Source: Stichopus chloronotus
Lineage: Eukaryota; Echinodermata; Holothuroidea; Aspidochirotida; Stichopodidae
Length of the DNA: 64,000 nt
Direction of reading: 5' to 3'
Assembly (NCBI GenBank): GCA_021234535.1
Contig: CM037842.1
Coordinates: 22,941,106-23,005,105 of the forward strand
Shown piece by piece: positions 52,050-62,665 of the stretch; position 1 is the first letter of the stretch, and every line of letters starts with the position of its first letter. The notes beneath the pieces are model-generated. The model searched no databases. It was not told the origin of the DNA and was given only the letters and a program-made list of their open reading frames with translations. The position numbers and the translations under genes are program-made.

Positions 52050-52400
52050 ACCCTAAACACTGTAACATATAATCTGTTGAAGAACTATTGCTTCATACAA
52101 TGAAACTGTTTATGGCCCACATTGCCCAACCTGAAGCTGGACCCACAAATGTTGAGCACTGCAAAAGGTTCCACTACTACAATTCTAATTGACAATTCTT
52201 CCACATTGTCGTGCAAAATACATGCAGAAAAGAAACATGCATTATCTCATAAAATGGTCCATATGGCCCATATAGGACCAATTATTCTGAACAACCAGAA
52301 GGAACCACTAGCATAGTAGTAACATAACACAATTTCAACTTCATTTTGCATGATTTCTTAAAATGGCCCACATAGCCCATTTAGACCTTGGGCCCAAAAA
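52050..52400. mobile_element. ~140-bp-unit repeats, GGCCCATG type, degraded copy
   Basis: Diverged units contain CTCATAAAATGGTCCATATG, GGCCCATATAGGACC, GAACAACCAGAAGGAACCAC and TTTAGACCTTGGGCCCAAAA. No defined ends are visible. Confidence 0.6.
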
Positions 52401-52730
52401 TCTTGAAGACCATGGAGGCACCAGTACCATAATGCATCCATAGACCAAGTTCACACTTTGTCCAATCTTTACAACTGGAGATATCATGTTAGAAAGGTTT
52501 TCAGAGTTTTGCTCCCAGTGCCCCGGATGACCTTTGACCTCCACAAAAAACAATAGGGCACAACTTCTCAGTATGGAAAACCTACATACCAAGTTTGACA
52601 TTCATACGATTTTCCCCTAGTGAGTAAAAGCGTACCCAAGCAAGTGTCACAGACATACACATGCACACATACACACTCACACACATAAACCTGATTGCAT
52701 AGGTTTCTTTGCTGATGCAAGGAACCAAAA
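52401..52730. mobile_element. DR1-type repeat unit with terminal hairpin
   Basis: It carries GAGATATCATGTTAGAAAGG, a perfect TGACCTTTGACCT (52528-52540), ACATACCAAGTTTGACATTC and a CACACATAC-rich tract. The end is a hairpin: GGTTTCTTTGC (52702-52712) with GCAAGGAACC (52717-52726), then AAAAAT. The same arrangement ends the copy at 23880-24050. Confidence 0.6.
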
Positions 52731-53999
52731 ATAAAACCTACAAAAGTTGGAATCAAATGACAGTGTTTCAAAGGAGTTTGACTGTCTTGCTACATTGATT
52801 GAAGTGTACCTGCATGAGCCTCTAATATTAAAGGTTGCACAAATCAACTTCGGCTTTTTTTCAACTTGAAACACTATGTAAGGCTTCACATTACACCTAA
52901 TGTACCCCTGACATGCCTTCTTTTTAAGGTCATCAGAACATTTTCCAAGACTTGGTGGAGGGGGAAGGAGGCTGATTTTTAATTTACTATGTTATGGTAT
53001 TCCTAACCATACCATTCCAATGGGTGAGTTTAAGAACCAGTATGTACATATTACGATGGATTAAACTAATCTGACCTGCAACAATTTCTTCCACTCAAAA
53101 TTCTTTTCCATTGGAGTGTAAATTTTTTTTTCAATTTTTTCTGCATGTATACATATATGGATTGTTGGGCGACTGTCAGGGGAGCTATTCGACTTGCTAT
53201 TGCTAACAACTGCTTCATTTGTTTGCATTGACACATAAAGATATGAAATTGATTGCATGTGGATGACACTGCAATTACAGATGTAGAAAGTTTCCTTATG
53301 CTTTCCCATCATACAATGTGCTACATTGGCAACATGTTCAATCTGTTCATAATGTCACTTGTTCCATATCTACTGTACAACAGAAGACAATAACACCTCC
53401 CAAGACTTATATCCAACCATCTCAGACACTTTAAGAGTTAGATTTTTGTTATGGACTCCACTCCTTATAGGTCTCATGCTTCAAGCTTGTTGGCACCAAC
53501 ACTGCCATGAGTCGAAAATGGCAATGAGCCAGCCCTGCAAAATCACTGTGTCCCCCCAAAAATGAAAATTTCTGACAATACCTCTGACCAAATCTAGATG
53601 TTGTAAAGGACAAAAGCAAAATTGAGTAAGCCAATCTACCCGAACATTTATATCAATTACTGCATTACTGAGACGGTTCATAGACTCACATACTGCATGT
53701 AAGAATTCATGTACTGTGTATGTTATGAAATTTGTAACTCTCTTGAAGGAATACAGAGAAAATAACAACTAGGTATATACTTAAACTCATATGACACACA
53801 AAACAAGGAATTATCAGGCTATTCAACAATTCATATGTTATTTTTCAACGCTACATTCATAGGGGTTGAAAATGGTTTTGATTGAACTAAAGATTGCATT
53901 GAGAGTTAGGTGCAAGTTCCAGCATCAACTACATTCTTGCTCTAGTACCTACATAGATTATTGAAAATGATGTCACAGTGAGAAAACATGTGGAATCCC

Positions 54000-54053
54000 A
54001 AAGCTCCATGGTTTGGGAAGTTGCTAGGTGATACACTCACCTCATATAAAGTA
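54000..54053. repeat. DIRS left terminal repeat
   Basis: The sequence from AAAGCTCCATGGTTTGGGAA through CTCACCTCATATAAAG is inverted at 54371-54418 with few mismatches. It marks the 3' end of the minus-strand element. Weaker similarity continues left to about 53990. Confidence 0.8.
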
Positions 54054-54370
54054 GGGATTACTGTGTTGTCTGTGGTCTAGCAACTGGAAATTGTGTGTGT
54101 GAATGGCCACTGTGCTTCTGTAATTCCCAGACTGCAGAGCCAAGGAGAGGAGTGAAGTGCAGCGTGGAAGGAGAACAAGGAGAGTGAAAAGGGCGCTCAC
54201 CTAGTCTGACAGGATGGGTGAAGGTTGGCTGGCCAACGTCAGAGATGTCATGAGCTCCTTGTCATCCTTGGAAGGCAGCATGGAACCTGCGTGGGTTGGT
54301 CTGCTAAGAGATCACATGAGACGGAGGGCCCCTGCAAGGCTCATGGGTCCAGAAGCGGGGAAGCAGGTGG

Positions 54371-54457
54371 GCTGTTATATGAGGTGAGTACTAGCAATTT
54401 CCCAAACCATGGAGTTTTGGGGAATTCACAGCGCATACTCCCTCACCACATATAACC
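54371..54457. repeat. DIRS internal complementary region
   Basis: Positions 54371-54418 are the inverted copy of the left end (54000-54053). The adjoining 54427-54457 (CAGCGCATACTCCCTCACCA, then CATATAACC) is the inverted copy of the right end (57768-57796). The two halves meet at TGTGAATT-like sequence shared by both termini, as expected for a circle-junction template. Confidence 0.75.
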
Positions 54458-54799
54458 TATGCATTGCTGACACAGGGTAGCAGGTGGCGGGTCTAAGACC
54501 CCATGGATGGAGGCCTAAGCATGGCACGGGCAAGGGTGCTGTTGGAGACCAGAATGTTAATAAAGTAGCACAAGATAAAAGAGGACAGCGTTTCCATGCA
54601 GCAGCAGCATGTCCTCTAGAGGAATGTTTCTAAACGAAGCCATAGACGTAGCACTCCACCCCATATGTCATGCATTCCAACGTGTTCCTGTGGCTGAGCA
54701 TGAGGGTGCATTATGATCCAATGTGAAGAGTTTCTTTCGAGGTTGGCATATACTTGCAAGGTCAGTGCGGTAAGATGAAAAGGCGATAAGACATTCACA

Positions 54800-55310
54800 A
54801 TGGCTTTGTTCGTGCAATGTACCACTTTAGAGTCCGGACTGGGCACCAGAGTTTGTCCTCCAGAACCAAGGCACTGCTCGGGTTCAGCAAGTGTTTCTCC
54901 CCCAGGGAGAACTAAGGTGTCTGGTTTTTCACCAGAAAGTAAGGGACAGGGAGCAACAGCACTCCCTCCGGGTCAAAATGAGTAAACCCCGGTTGCAGGG
55001 TGAGGACGTGTAGGGAGCCACTGTGTTGAGCAGAGGTGGCGACCATGCGAAACAAGGTTTTGAAGGTTAGCAGGTCCAGTGGTGCATTGTGAAGTGGCTT
55101 GTAAGGTGGGACGTACAACTTTATCTAAGACCGCGTTGATGAACCATGACGGGGCCAGACGATGAGTCGGAGGCCTCTGATGGAACATACCCTGGAGAAG
55201 TTGCCGGAGAACCACATTTGTATCGATTATAGACCCTTCGGGGAGACCGTGATGAATCATAGTGATAGCAGACCTACTTGCTTGCCTTCCCGAAAGAGTG
55301 AAAGGAGGAA
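54800..55310 (-). pseudogene. DIRS tyrosine recombinase, N-terminal remnant (frameshifted)
   Basis: The tyrosine recombinase integrates the circular DNA of DIRS elements. The first frame reads RSAITMIHHG, then VLRQLLQGMFHQRPPTH and APSWFINAVLDKVV, the SAM-like N-terminal part. Near 55100 the frame shifts, and another frame continues with APLDLLTFKTLFRMVATSA, LHVLTLQPGF, FDPEGVLLLPVPYF and LVKNQTP, the start of the catalytic domain. The HxxR box and catalytic Tyr expected further on (below 54800) are not recognisable, so the gene is broken. Confidence 0.7.
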
Positions 55311-55599
55311 GGCAGCGATGTCTGGGGCAGACATTTCCAAGGGATTGAAAGCCTCGTCTGATGTCTAGGTGTAGTAGCCTACCAAACGTGCATCACAAGT
55401 TCTAAATGTGGCTGGATGCCTAGCTGCTGCGGCAAGATCTACAATCTCTGCTATAAAGCCTGCTGCTTATAAAGATGACCTTACAGTTGGCATGAAGCTA
55501 GCCGTAGGCTTGACAGGTCCTGGTGACGAAGTGCACTGTTGCATTGTGTGAGCATCAGAAATGGTGGGAACGAGAACGGCAGATTGACTAGGAGCTGTA

Positions 55600-56250
55600 A
55601 AGAGAGGGAACCACAGTCTTCTAGATCGATGGATGTAACCCACATTCCCGTGGACAGCAGACAAAAGATGCTCGCCAAGGTCTCCATGCAGAAGCCTGAT
55701 TAAAACATGGCTTGACATAAAGCTTGTTGAGCGGCTTGAGGTTTAGAAAAGGCCTCCACATGCCATTCTTTTTTGGTATCAGAAAAAAGGTCGAGTGGAA
55801 AAGGAGGTCGTTCTCCTCTCGAAGACCTGTACGATTGCCCCTCTGGCCAGATGTTCTTCTAGCTCTTACTCGAGAACGGCATTCTTTGCCGGCTCGTCCA
55901 GTATGGGAGTTGGCCGAACGATAGGCATGGCCTTGTGAATTTGATGCAATACCCGCATTCAACGTTAGCTGAAAGGCCGTTGCCTGCGCCGTGGGAGCCG
56001 GGTCAGGAACATAACCTAAGGTGCAGTGCAGAACCATAGCCGTTTGTTTGAAAGCCTGCAGGACTAGAATATCTGTGCTCCAGAGAGGTTTGTCATCCTT
56101 CCCTTGGAGGTAACCTCTGCACCTGGGGGAAACGGTTGCCGGGGTGTCCTGCGATGCACCGCTACGGAAGAGGTAATTCAACATCGCGAGATGTGTGCTG
56201 AGCAGGCTCGACGCAGGGGGCTGACAGGCCTGCCAGTTGGGAGGAGCCAT
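55600..56250 (-). pseudogene. DIRS reverse transcriptase remnant
   Basis: A 209-codon frame ends with FHSTFFLIPKKNG and WRPFLNLKPLNKLY (residues 151-178), the fingers motif of DIRS-like and LTR reverse transcriptases. After a frameshift near 55700 the next frame gives METLASIF and MWVTSIDLED, palm motif A with its catalytic Asp. The normal continuation (DAYFHxPI, the xxDD box and RNase H) is missing: only about 300 bases separate motif A from the recombinase remnant. The first 150 residues are probably Gag/linker sequence. Confidence 0.75.
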
Positions 56251-56333
56251 GGTCTGTGACTAATCGTTCAAGAAGATCCTTAACCTGGCCGAGAACCGAT
56301 TCTTGGTCAACTTGCGGAAAGCGTGATGAGACA

Positions 56334-56684
56334 TCAAAAGTGGCGGTCCTTCGATGAATAGGAAGAGTCCGACAAGAAGCGGTTGCAATCTGCAGAATGA
56401 TTGTTTGCTATGGGAGGGAAACCCTCAAAATCCCAGGTTTGCCTGGAAAAGGATTTTGAAGTAGAGGTGAAAAGGTTGAGGGCTCCACCACGGGATCCTT
56501 GAGCCAGGTATGTCCTGCCTCTAAAGGGATGGACCTGCAGACGTTGGCCAGATTTAAACAGTCCAAACAGCAGCTGCCGAGCATCGGCAGGAGCAGTAGC
56601 CTGCGGCGGAGGACTCATCCAGGACACCGTGGGAGCCTGGGTCTGGAGGCCAGGCCTTATTCCGTCATGGATGGAGCCTTGCAC
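56334..56684 (-). pseudogene. DIRS Gag-like region
   Basis: This 116-codon frame lies just upstream of the RT frame in element orientation and has the Arg/Gly-rich stretch HPFRGRTYLAQGSRGG, common near the C terminus of DIRS Gag-like proteins. There is no CCHC knuckle. The assignment rests on position and composition. The ORF could begin further upstream in another frame. Confidence 0.5.
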
Positions 56685-56814
56685 TGGAAAAGGACTTACA
56701 CCATCTCTAATGGCGGCCTAGTCACTCTGATGCGGACTTAAGCCATCTCTTATAGCAGCAAGAGCGGAACCTACCCCAGAAACACTATGGCTGTTGGACA
56801 TTGGCTACCGGGGA

Positions 56815-56885
56815 ACAGCTCTCAGACACTAGCTCTCCGACACAGGCTCTTGGGTATGACTCTCCGACACTGGCTCTCCGATCTT
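56815..56885. repeat. ~15-bp tandem repeat inside the DIRS element
   Basis: Four to five copies of GCTCTCCGACACTG-like sequence. Confidence 0.75.
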
Positions 56886-57767
56886 GGAAACCCACCAAGG
56901 AGCGAGGGAGAGATTTGAGCCTTGGTTGTGATGAAGTTGCAGTCTTCTTTTTGCTATTGGAGTGACTTTGCCCTGCCGCTCATCATGTTTCCGGAGCCAA
57001 TCCACGGTAGAGGACCAGCATTCTGCATGCCAAGAGCAGCAAATAACTCACTGCTGACCTTCCCTGCAGAGCTAACACTTGGGGCACTGGGGATGGGAAT
57101 CTCATGTGCTGAAAGGGTGAAACCTTTTACAAGTAGCACAAACATCCTGGGACCTCTCCACACCTGTAGGTGAAGCTAATGAAGAGACTATAGACAAAAT
57201 ATGTTGACCATGAACCTGAGTAAAGAAAACCATATCCTAATGCTAGATTTCCCGGCCTCCGCAAATAGGGAAATGAGCTGAAACGTAACAAAAGAGGAGA
57301 GACACATCGATCCCGGAGGATGTAGGCAAGGGGTTGGAAAACAAATGAGGACTACGCACACTAACAAGAGAAAACACCATGAGGGCAAAAAAGAGCCTAG
57401 CTAGTTAAAACAATGCTGCGTGAGGAAAACGAAGTAACGTAACGTAACACATAACCCTATAGGAGATATTGGACCCGGTCCTAATCCAAACACACACATG
57501 TGCAAAAAGTGAAGTGACAAGAAAAAACATGCAAATGAAAAGGATTCTTATCTAAAAGAACCTGAAAAGGTGGAGAAGGATGAATCCAAAGACTGGCATG
57601 TGAAATAACCCAAAAGGAATGAAACATGCAGTAGATAAGAGTGGATGCAAACAAGGCGCAAAACTTTGCTGCTAAACCAAAAAACTGGCAATAACGGAAG
57701 GATGTTGGTCATTTACACACACAAACAATTGCCAGATGCTAGAACATAGTCAATACATAATGCAAGG

Positions 57768-57796
57768 GTAATATGAGGTGAGGGAATACACGCTGT
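57768..57796. repeat. DIRS right terminal repeat
   Basis: GGTAATATGAGGTGAGGGAA and the following ACACGCTG match the reverse complement of 54429-54457 at 24 of 29 positions. This marks the 5' end of the minus-strand element. Confidence 0.75.
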
Positions 57797-58339
57797 TAAT
57801 TGGAGGCTGTGTTTGGATAGACAGAGATGGGATCAGAAAGGATAATTTTCATATTATCTGTATTTTTCTGCAAGTACGAATAATAATTTACAAAGTAGTC
57901 ACATCAAAAGAAACCGATTGACTTCCTCATTGGCACATGACTAAGTATGAACCATTGGTATGTATAATTTACACAGAGTTTCCACATGCTCCTCCGTGCA
58001 AGACCTATGTTCAACCGGAAAGCATGGACGTTTCTTAAACTGTGATCAGTGGCTCATACATGTAATATAACATCAAACACTACCTGTGTTTCAAAGTTGC
58101 GACAATTAAAAATTCCTGATATTACAGTTCCAGAATTGTATAGTGTATTTTTAGTAAACATGTGGCAAGTAAACGAGATCTTTAACAGATGCAAATGAAC
58201 AGTAGTGTTCTATAATTCACCAAGAGGGATTTTCTCCTCATACCCTTTCCAAGGATTGCGTATGAAAAAGAAAATTCTCTTAATGAATCTTGCATGGGGG
58301 GAGTATTGTAATTTAAGTTTCACAGATCAATAAACTTAC

Positions 58340-58523
58340 ATGCTACAACAAGAGTGGCATTGTTACTCCTTGCAATACCATTACGATTTTCTGCAACACA
58401 TTGGTAGACTCCATCATCAGAGTGTGACCTCCGCACTTGAACATTAACAATGAATAGATTACCATTGGAATACTTGGAGTAGTGTCCTTCCTCTGTGTTC
58501 AGTAACTCTCCATCCTTGTACCA
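58340..58523 (-). CDS. robo: Roundabout (Robo) receptor exon: C-terminal half of Ig domain 1
   Basis: This internal exon encodes 61 codons plus one base. Robo is a cell-surface receptor for Slit ligands that steers axons and migrating cells; Ig1 is the main Slit-binding domain in the family. The exon opens directly on WYKDG (the Ig core Trp), continues with a GNLFIVNV strand and ends with DDGVYQCVAENRNG, the second core Cys of the fold, then an N-glycosylation sequon (NAT) and TLVVA. The acceptor is TTTACAG at 58530-58524 (phase 0) and the donor is GTAAGT from 58339 (phase 1). The left-over base pairs with the next exon's first two bases to give Tyr, so the join reads VVAYMKDDFR, parallel to the vertebrate Ig1/Ig2 linker. 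The first half of Ig1 is not in the window. Robo is strongly preferred over other Ig-superfamily receptors because of this linker. Confidence 0.9.
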
Positions 58524-61289
58524 CTGTAAAGAACAACAGATGAAGTTAATGTCAAATAGGCAAGAACACATCCAAAGTTATGTTGATGTTTCAACTAACA
58601 CATTGATGACTAACCTAGAAGCAAATCCAAATTTTTGTATGCTTACACAGCCATCTTGAAATATTTCAGTCAACAGTGAAATTATGAAATCCACTACAAT
58701 TCCTCCATTCTGTGCAGCACCACTTCCGCTGCACCATGTTGCAGAGATTCGCCCTATGCTTTACTGTGTAAGCCATTCTTTCCTTTGCTTGTTCTCCATC
58801 ATTATACCCCCAATCAATTTCCTCCCATCTGTATTTTGACACTAAGTTCTTTCTCTCTATAATTATCTTTGTTTGGACAGTAAATAATACTATTCAGGAC
58901 CTTCATTTTACCCTTCAAGAAGTAAGGTTGTAAAATTGCTGGCTAAAAATAATGCCTTGCAATTACACACTAAATCCTCCTTTGATAGAGGCAACTTCTC
59001 TTTCTCTGTGGCTTTGTGTTCTTTTAAGTAGTTTATCTTCATTTCCTCCCCTCAGATTTAGAAAGATTACAGATTCTTCTATGTTCTGATGTAAGATTCA
59101 TTGGTATTGGTTAAGGTTTTGGACCATCATTTTTGATATCCATTGGTAGACGGTTTAACATCCGAGGCAAATATGGCGGAGGACTTAACCAAAACTTTTT
59201 AGTAGGCCTACAGCATGTGTTCAAGCCAAGCCGAAGATGACCAAGTGAAGCCTTCATTCCAGCCCGGATTTCTGCTTTTTTGAGCCACACATTTTATTTA
59301 AAACTTGGATAGTTTGAAGAGGAACAAATTAGAGTCCATTTAAAGTTCACTTTATGGAATAAAATTACTTCTCAGAGAGGGAAAATACCATTTTTATTTT
59401 CAATCAATCTGTAGAGAATCGGCATGCAATCAGTACCCAGTTGCGTTGAATTGGGCTGGTCGATGTTCATGGAAGGGTGGTTTGTGTGTTTCGGCATTGA
59501 GTCAAGCACCTTCATAGTTCACAGTGCATGTATATTTACAATACCTACAGAGCTTCTTCATCATAGTTTCGAAATTGGTGAACTTCTCAGCATGCAATCG
59601 TGATGTTATCCATAAGATTGTTAACTTCTAGTTTTAGAATTTTTAGGCTGTAATCTAGGCCTATTGTGCACATTGCGTGCATCAACAGAGCTGTATTTCA
59701 TTAAAAAGTGGGAATAGTCCTAATTTGAAAAAAAATTCTCTTTTTTTTTTTAATACAGCACGTAGAACTTAGTACGGGAAATGAAGCAAGAAAAAATAAC
59801 AGTAACACATATGGCAGTGTACCCAGTCTTGAAATAACACGTTGAATAAATCCTTAACCTAACACTCCCTTAGAATGGAATGGAATTATCCTCATACAGC
59901 TCAATGGAGTCTTGCACAGACTTTCCTGGATTGTTTACATAATCCCTGATAACTGACTTTAGGAGTTTATTTTTCTAGCTGTAAGAGGACTGATTTTAGT
60001 CTGTGTGATGTTTTAGAATTTAAACACTTCATACGTCAACAGAAACATTTTCAGACTTAGTTTGGACAAGTGAAGCTTTAACTGACATGTCAATGTACCT
60101 GTTGAGATTGTACTAGTTTAGACAAATAGTATGTATAGCTACCACAAATCAGTTTCAAAGTCAAAGTATGTTTAAAAATGTTTGCATTGCAATAAATGAA
60201 GGATTGAATTCACAACAACAGATAAAATTCTCTGGCAAGTATGTACTTCTACATGCAGCAGGCCCACTTTATTAGTCACGAATAAGTCAAGCTCACTTAC
60301 TCCTAGCCCTATGCTAGGAACTACAAAACCATAAAAATACACATTAAATCAATGATTGTTACAAAATTAAACCAAACAATTTAAAGAAAAAATAACACAG
60401 ATGACATGTCAAACACCACATAAACAAATGGATATCAATGATACTAATGGACTATATCAATAATACTAAATGATACAAATGGACTATATCAATAAAGTGA
60501 CCACTTGTTTAGCACGTTTTGCACTTCAGGCCCTCATGAATAGAGAGAAACCTGGGTATTTCAGGTCTCTATTCATTCAAATCCAATAAGCAATATTTAT
60601 TCCACACATTGATCAGAATACTGTCTCTGCTATTACTGACCATGAGGACAAATGTATGATGCAATGACATCAAACAGACATATAATAGCTCTAGAATCCT
60701 TCGGTGAATCTATTTAAAGAGGCATGTATCCAGTTGATTTGTGAGGATTTTGAAAGCAACAATCACAATCAAAATTGCCTATAACACCATAGTTGCCAAG
60801 TTTTACATCCAATACTTCTGAGACCTGTCAACATATTTGGATTTTTTATCCTTACATGTTCTAACTATGGGCATATGACTTCGTGCTAATGTGAAAAATT
60901 GTGTGGTCACAAATTTCCAAAAAAAAATCAAATTGTTAATTACTCACTCACTTAATCTTCCCTTGTGTGTGATACATGGGAAATCTCTTAATCTGACCAT
61001 TGGTCATTAGTACATGAATGAAACTTGACAGATATGAAAAAAGATAGTGAGTTTCATGACACAACACAATGAGCAAGATGTGCTTATTATCATACAAACA
61101 AGACACTCAAGGAAATATTGGCTATAAAATAATAAAAAGGTATGACAATAACCACACCCTGGTCTATTTATCTAAAAAGCAGTGTATGTCCTAAAGAATA
61201 CCTTAGCATGAGGGATTCTTTATGGTTATTTACAGGAAAGTTCAACATTTTTACCACAGGAACAGGTTCTTCTAACTTGAAAACAAACA
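58524..61289 (-). other. Upstream Robo intron (partial), no recognised feature
   Basis: This region is 5' of the first visible exon in gene orientation. I looked for the first half of Ig1 and a signal-peptide exon on the minus strand and did not recognise either. It contains a short tandem duplication near 60450-60495 (ATGGACTATATCAATA repeated) and the first half of a diverged direct repeat (about 60780-61010, matching 61520-61770). The remainder is AT-rich and unremarkable. Confidence 0.5.
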
Positions 61290-62665
61290 AACAAGAGCAC
61301 CATTGGTGTTGAAGCTCATACCTCAACATCCTGAAGGTACCATTTATGTATCATTATGTCCAATTATAGGTACCCCTGAGTATCATTATACCAAATTATC
61401 AACACTGCACAGGGAAATCTGTAGGACTGCACAATTTTCAGAATTTCATAAACTAGAGCCCCAACAGTACAGAAGTTTGATCTTTGTCAATAAATTAAAG
61501 TTGTGAAAATTTTGATGGGTACTACCAAGTAACAATGCTTATAATTAGCATCACTATTCACATCCAATAATTATGAAAACTGTCAATTTTTACTAATTTT
61601 TCTTTATGGTTTGTACTGACTGTGGGTATATGATTTGGTACTAATGTGGAAAAGTGAATGGTCACAAGTTTTCTAAAACCAATTTAAATCATTACAGTAG
61701 CTACTCACTTATTGGTGGCAATTTCCATGTGACTCATAATGGGGCCCTCTTAGTTGAACATTGATCAGTCACTAAAAACTTGACACAAAAGTGAAGACTA
61801 ACTGAAGTTCATGAAACTACTCAAAGTGCCCCTTTAAGTCCAAATACTGAACAACATACCTGAGGGCAATACACCGTTTCAGTTAGCTAGCAACTGACAC
61901 TGTCCAATTACTCAATTATCACTCATGCACGATAGGGATATTTGAGATGTGTATGGCAATTTAAAGGGGGCACTTTAACAGTAGAAAAAGAGGCAATTTG
62001 CAGAATTCCATAAAATGGGCCATTGGGCCCACCACATGGGGTCTTGGACTATCAATTCCTGAACACCCTGAAGGGACCAATAACTGAGCATCATTGTGAC
62101 AAACCATCAACATTGTACAATATAATCTGTAGGAGAAGAAGCATCGTGTAGAATTTCATAAAATGGACCATAGGGTCCACATGGGACCTTCGACTGAAAC
62201 CTTTTTGTACACCCCAGATGAAGCACCACCAGGGATTATTGCGTCTAAGTTAAATATAAATCCATGGATGCATGTGTGAGAAGCAACATTTCAAACAGAA
62301 TTTCACAAAATGGGCCATTGGGCCCACATGGGACCTTGGACCAAAAATTCCTGAACACCCCAAAGGTACCACTAACAGAGTATTGTTATGACAAAGCATC
62401 AACACTGTACAAGAGTATCTGTAGGAGGAGAAGCATTTTGTAGAATTTCATAAAATGGGCCACAGGGCCCACATAGGACCTTGGACCAAAAATTCCTGAA
62501 CACCCGAAATAGCCCACAACCTAGGAAACATTATGTCCAAGTTTCAAACAAATCCATGAAAGCATGTGGGAGGAGAAGCATTTCGAACAAGTGTGGACAG
62601 ATAGGTAGATCGACGCTGCATGATAACAAAAGATCACACCAGCATGCTGGTACAGTATGAGCTTA
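61290..62665. mobile_element. ~140-bp-unit array, GGCCCATG type, copy 3 with defined ends
   Basis: The left end is ACAAGAGCACCATTGGTGTT, with GAAGCTCATACC following, equivalent to 38836. The right end has CGACGCTGCATGATAACAAA and the palindrome ACCAGCATGCTGGT (62638-62651). Units near 61992, 62142, 62288, 62432 and 62577 are spaced 144-150 bases. Non-array sequence at about 61490-61975 separates the left end from the main array and includes a diverged duplicate of 60780-61010. Confidence 0.75.

Larger units (their letters stand above)
53990..57800 (-). mobile_element. Decayed DIRS-type (tyrosine recombinase) retrotransposon
   Basis: The element is GC-richer than its surroundings and reads on the minus strand, with Gag-like, reverse transcriptase and tyrosine recombinase remnants in that order. 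It has no LTRs. The motif CTCACCTCATATAA occurs four times: at the left end (about 54034), internally as an inverted copy (about 54374), internally as a direct copy (about 54440) and inverted at the right end (about 57770). The internal stretch 54371-54457 is complementary first to the left end and then to the right end. That is the internal complementary region of DIRS elements, used to close the circular intermediate. Frameshifts and a large RT/RNase H loss make it inactive. DIRS elements are usually about 5-6 kb; this is 3.8 kb. Confidence 0.85.
12726..58339 (-). other. 45.6 kb Robo intron between Ig1 and Ig2 exons
   Basis: The phase-1 intron is bounded by GTAAGT at 58339 and a polypyrimidine-CAG at 12726. 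It holds nearly all the mobile elements listed here. Stretches with no gene or repeat that I recognise are 12726-17747, 18686-19604, 20120-22935, 23002-23879, 25111-26250, 28151-29939, 30661-35343, 36251-36779, 38151-38835, 39936-42851, 43761-44420, 45206-45948, 46327-47135, 48871-50966, 51354-52049, 52731-53989 and 57801-58339. ORFs in these stretches are short, AT-rich and without recognisable domains. Confidence 0.85.

Noticed and set aside
54225..57173. Plus-strand ORFs across the GC-richer block
   Set aside because: They are antisense shadows of the minus-strand DIRS element; only the minus strand shows RT and recombinase motifs.
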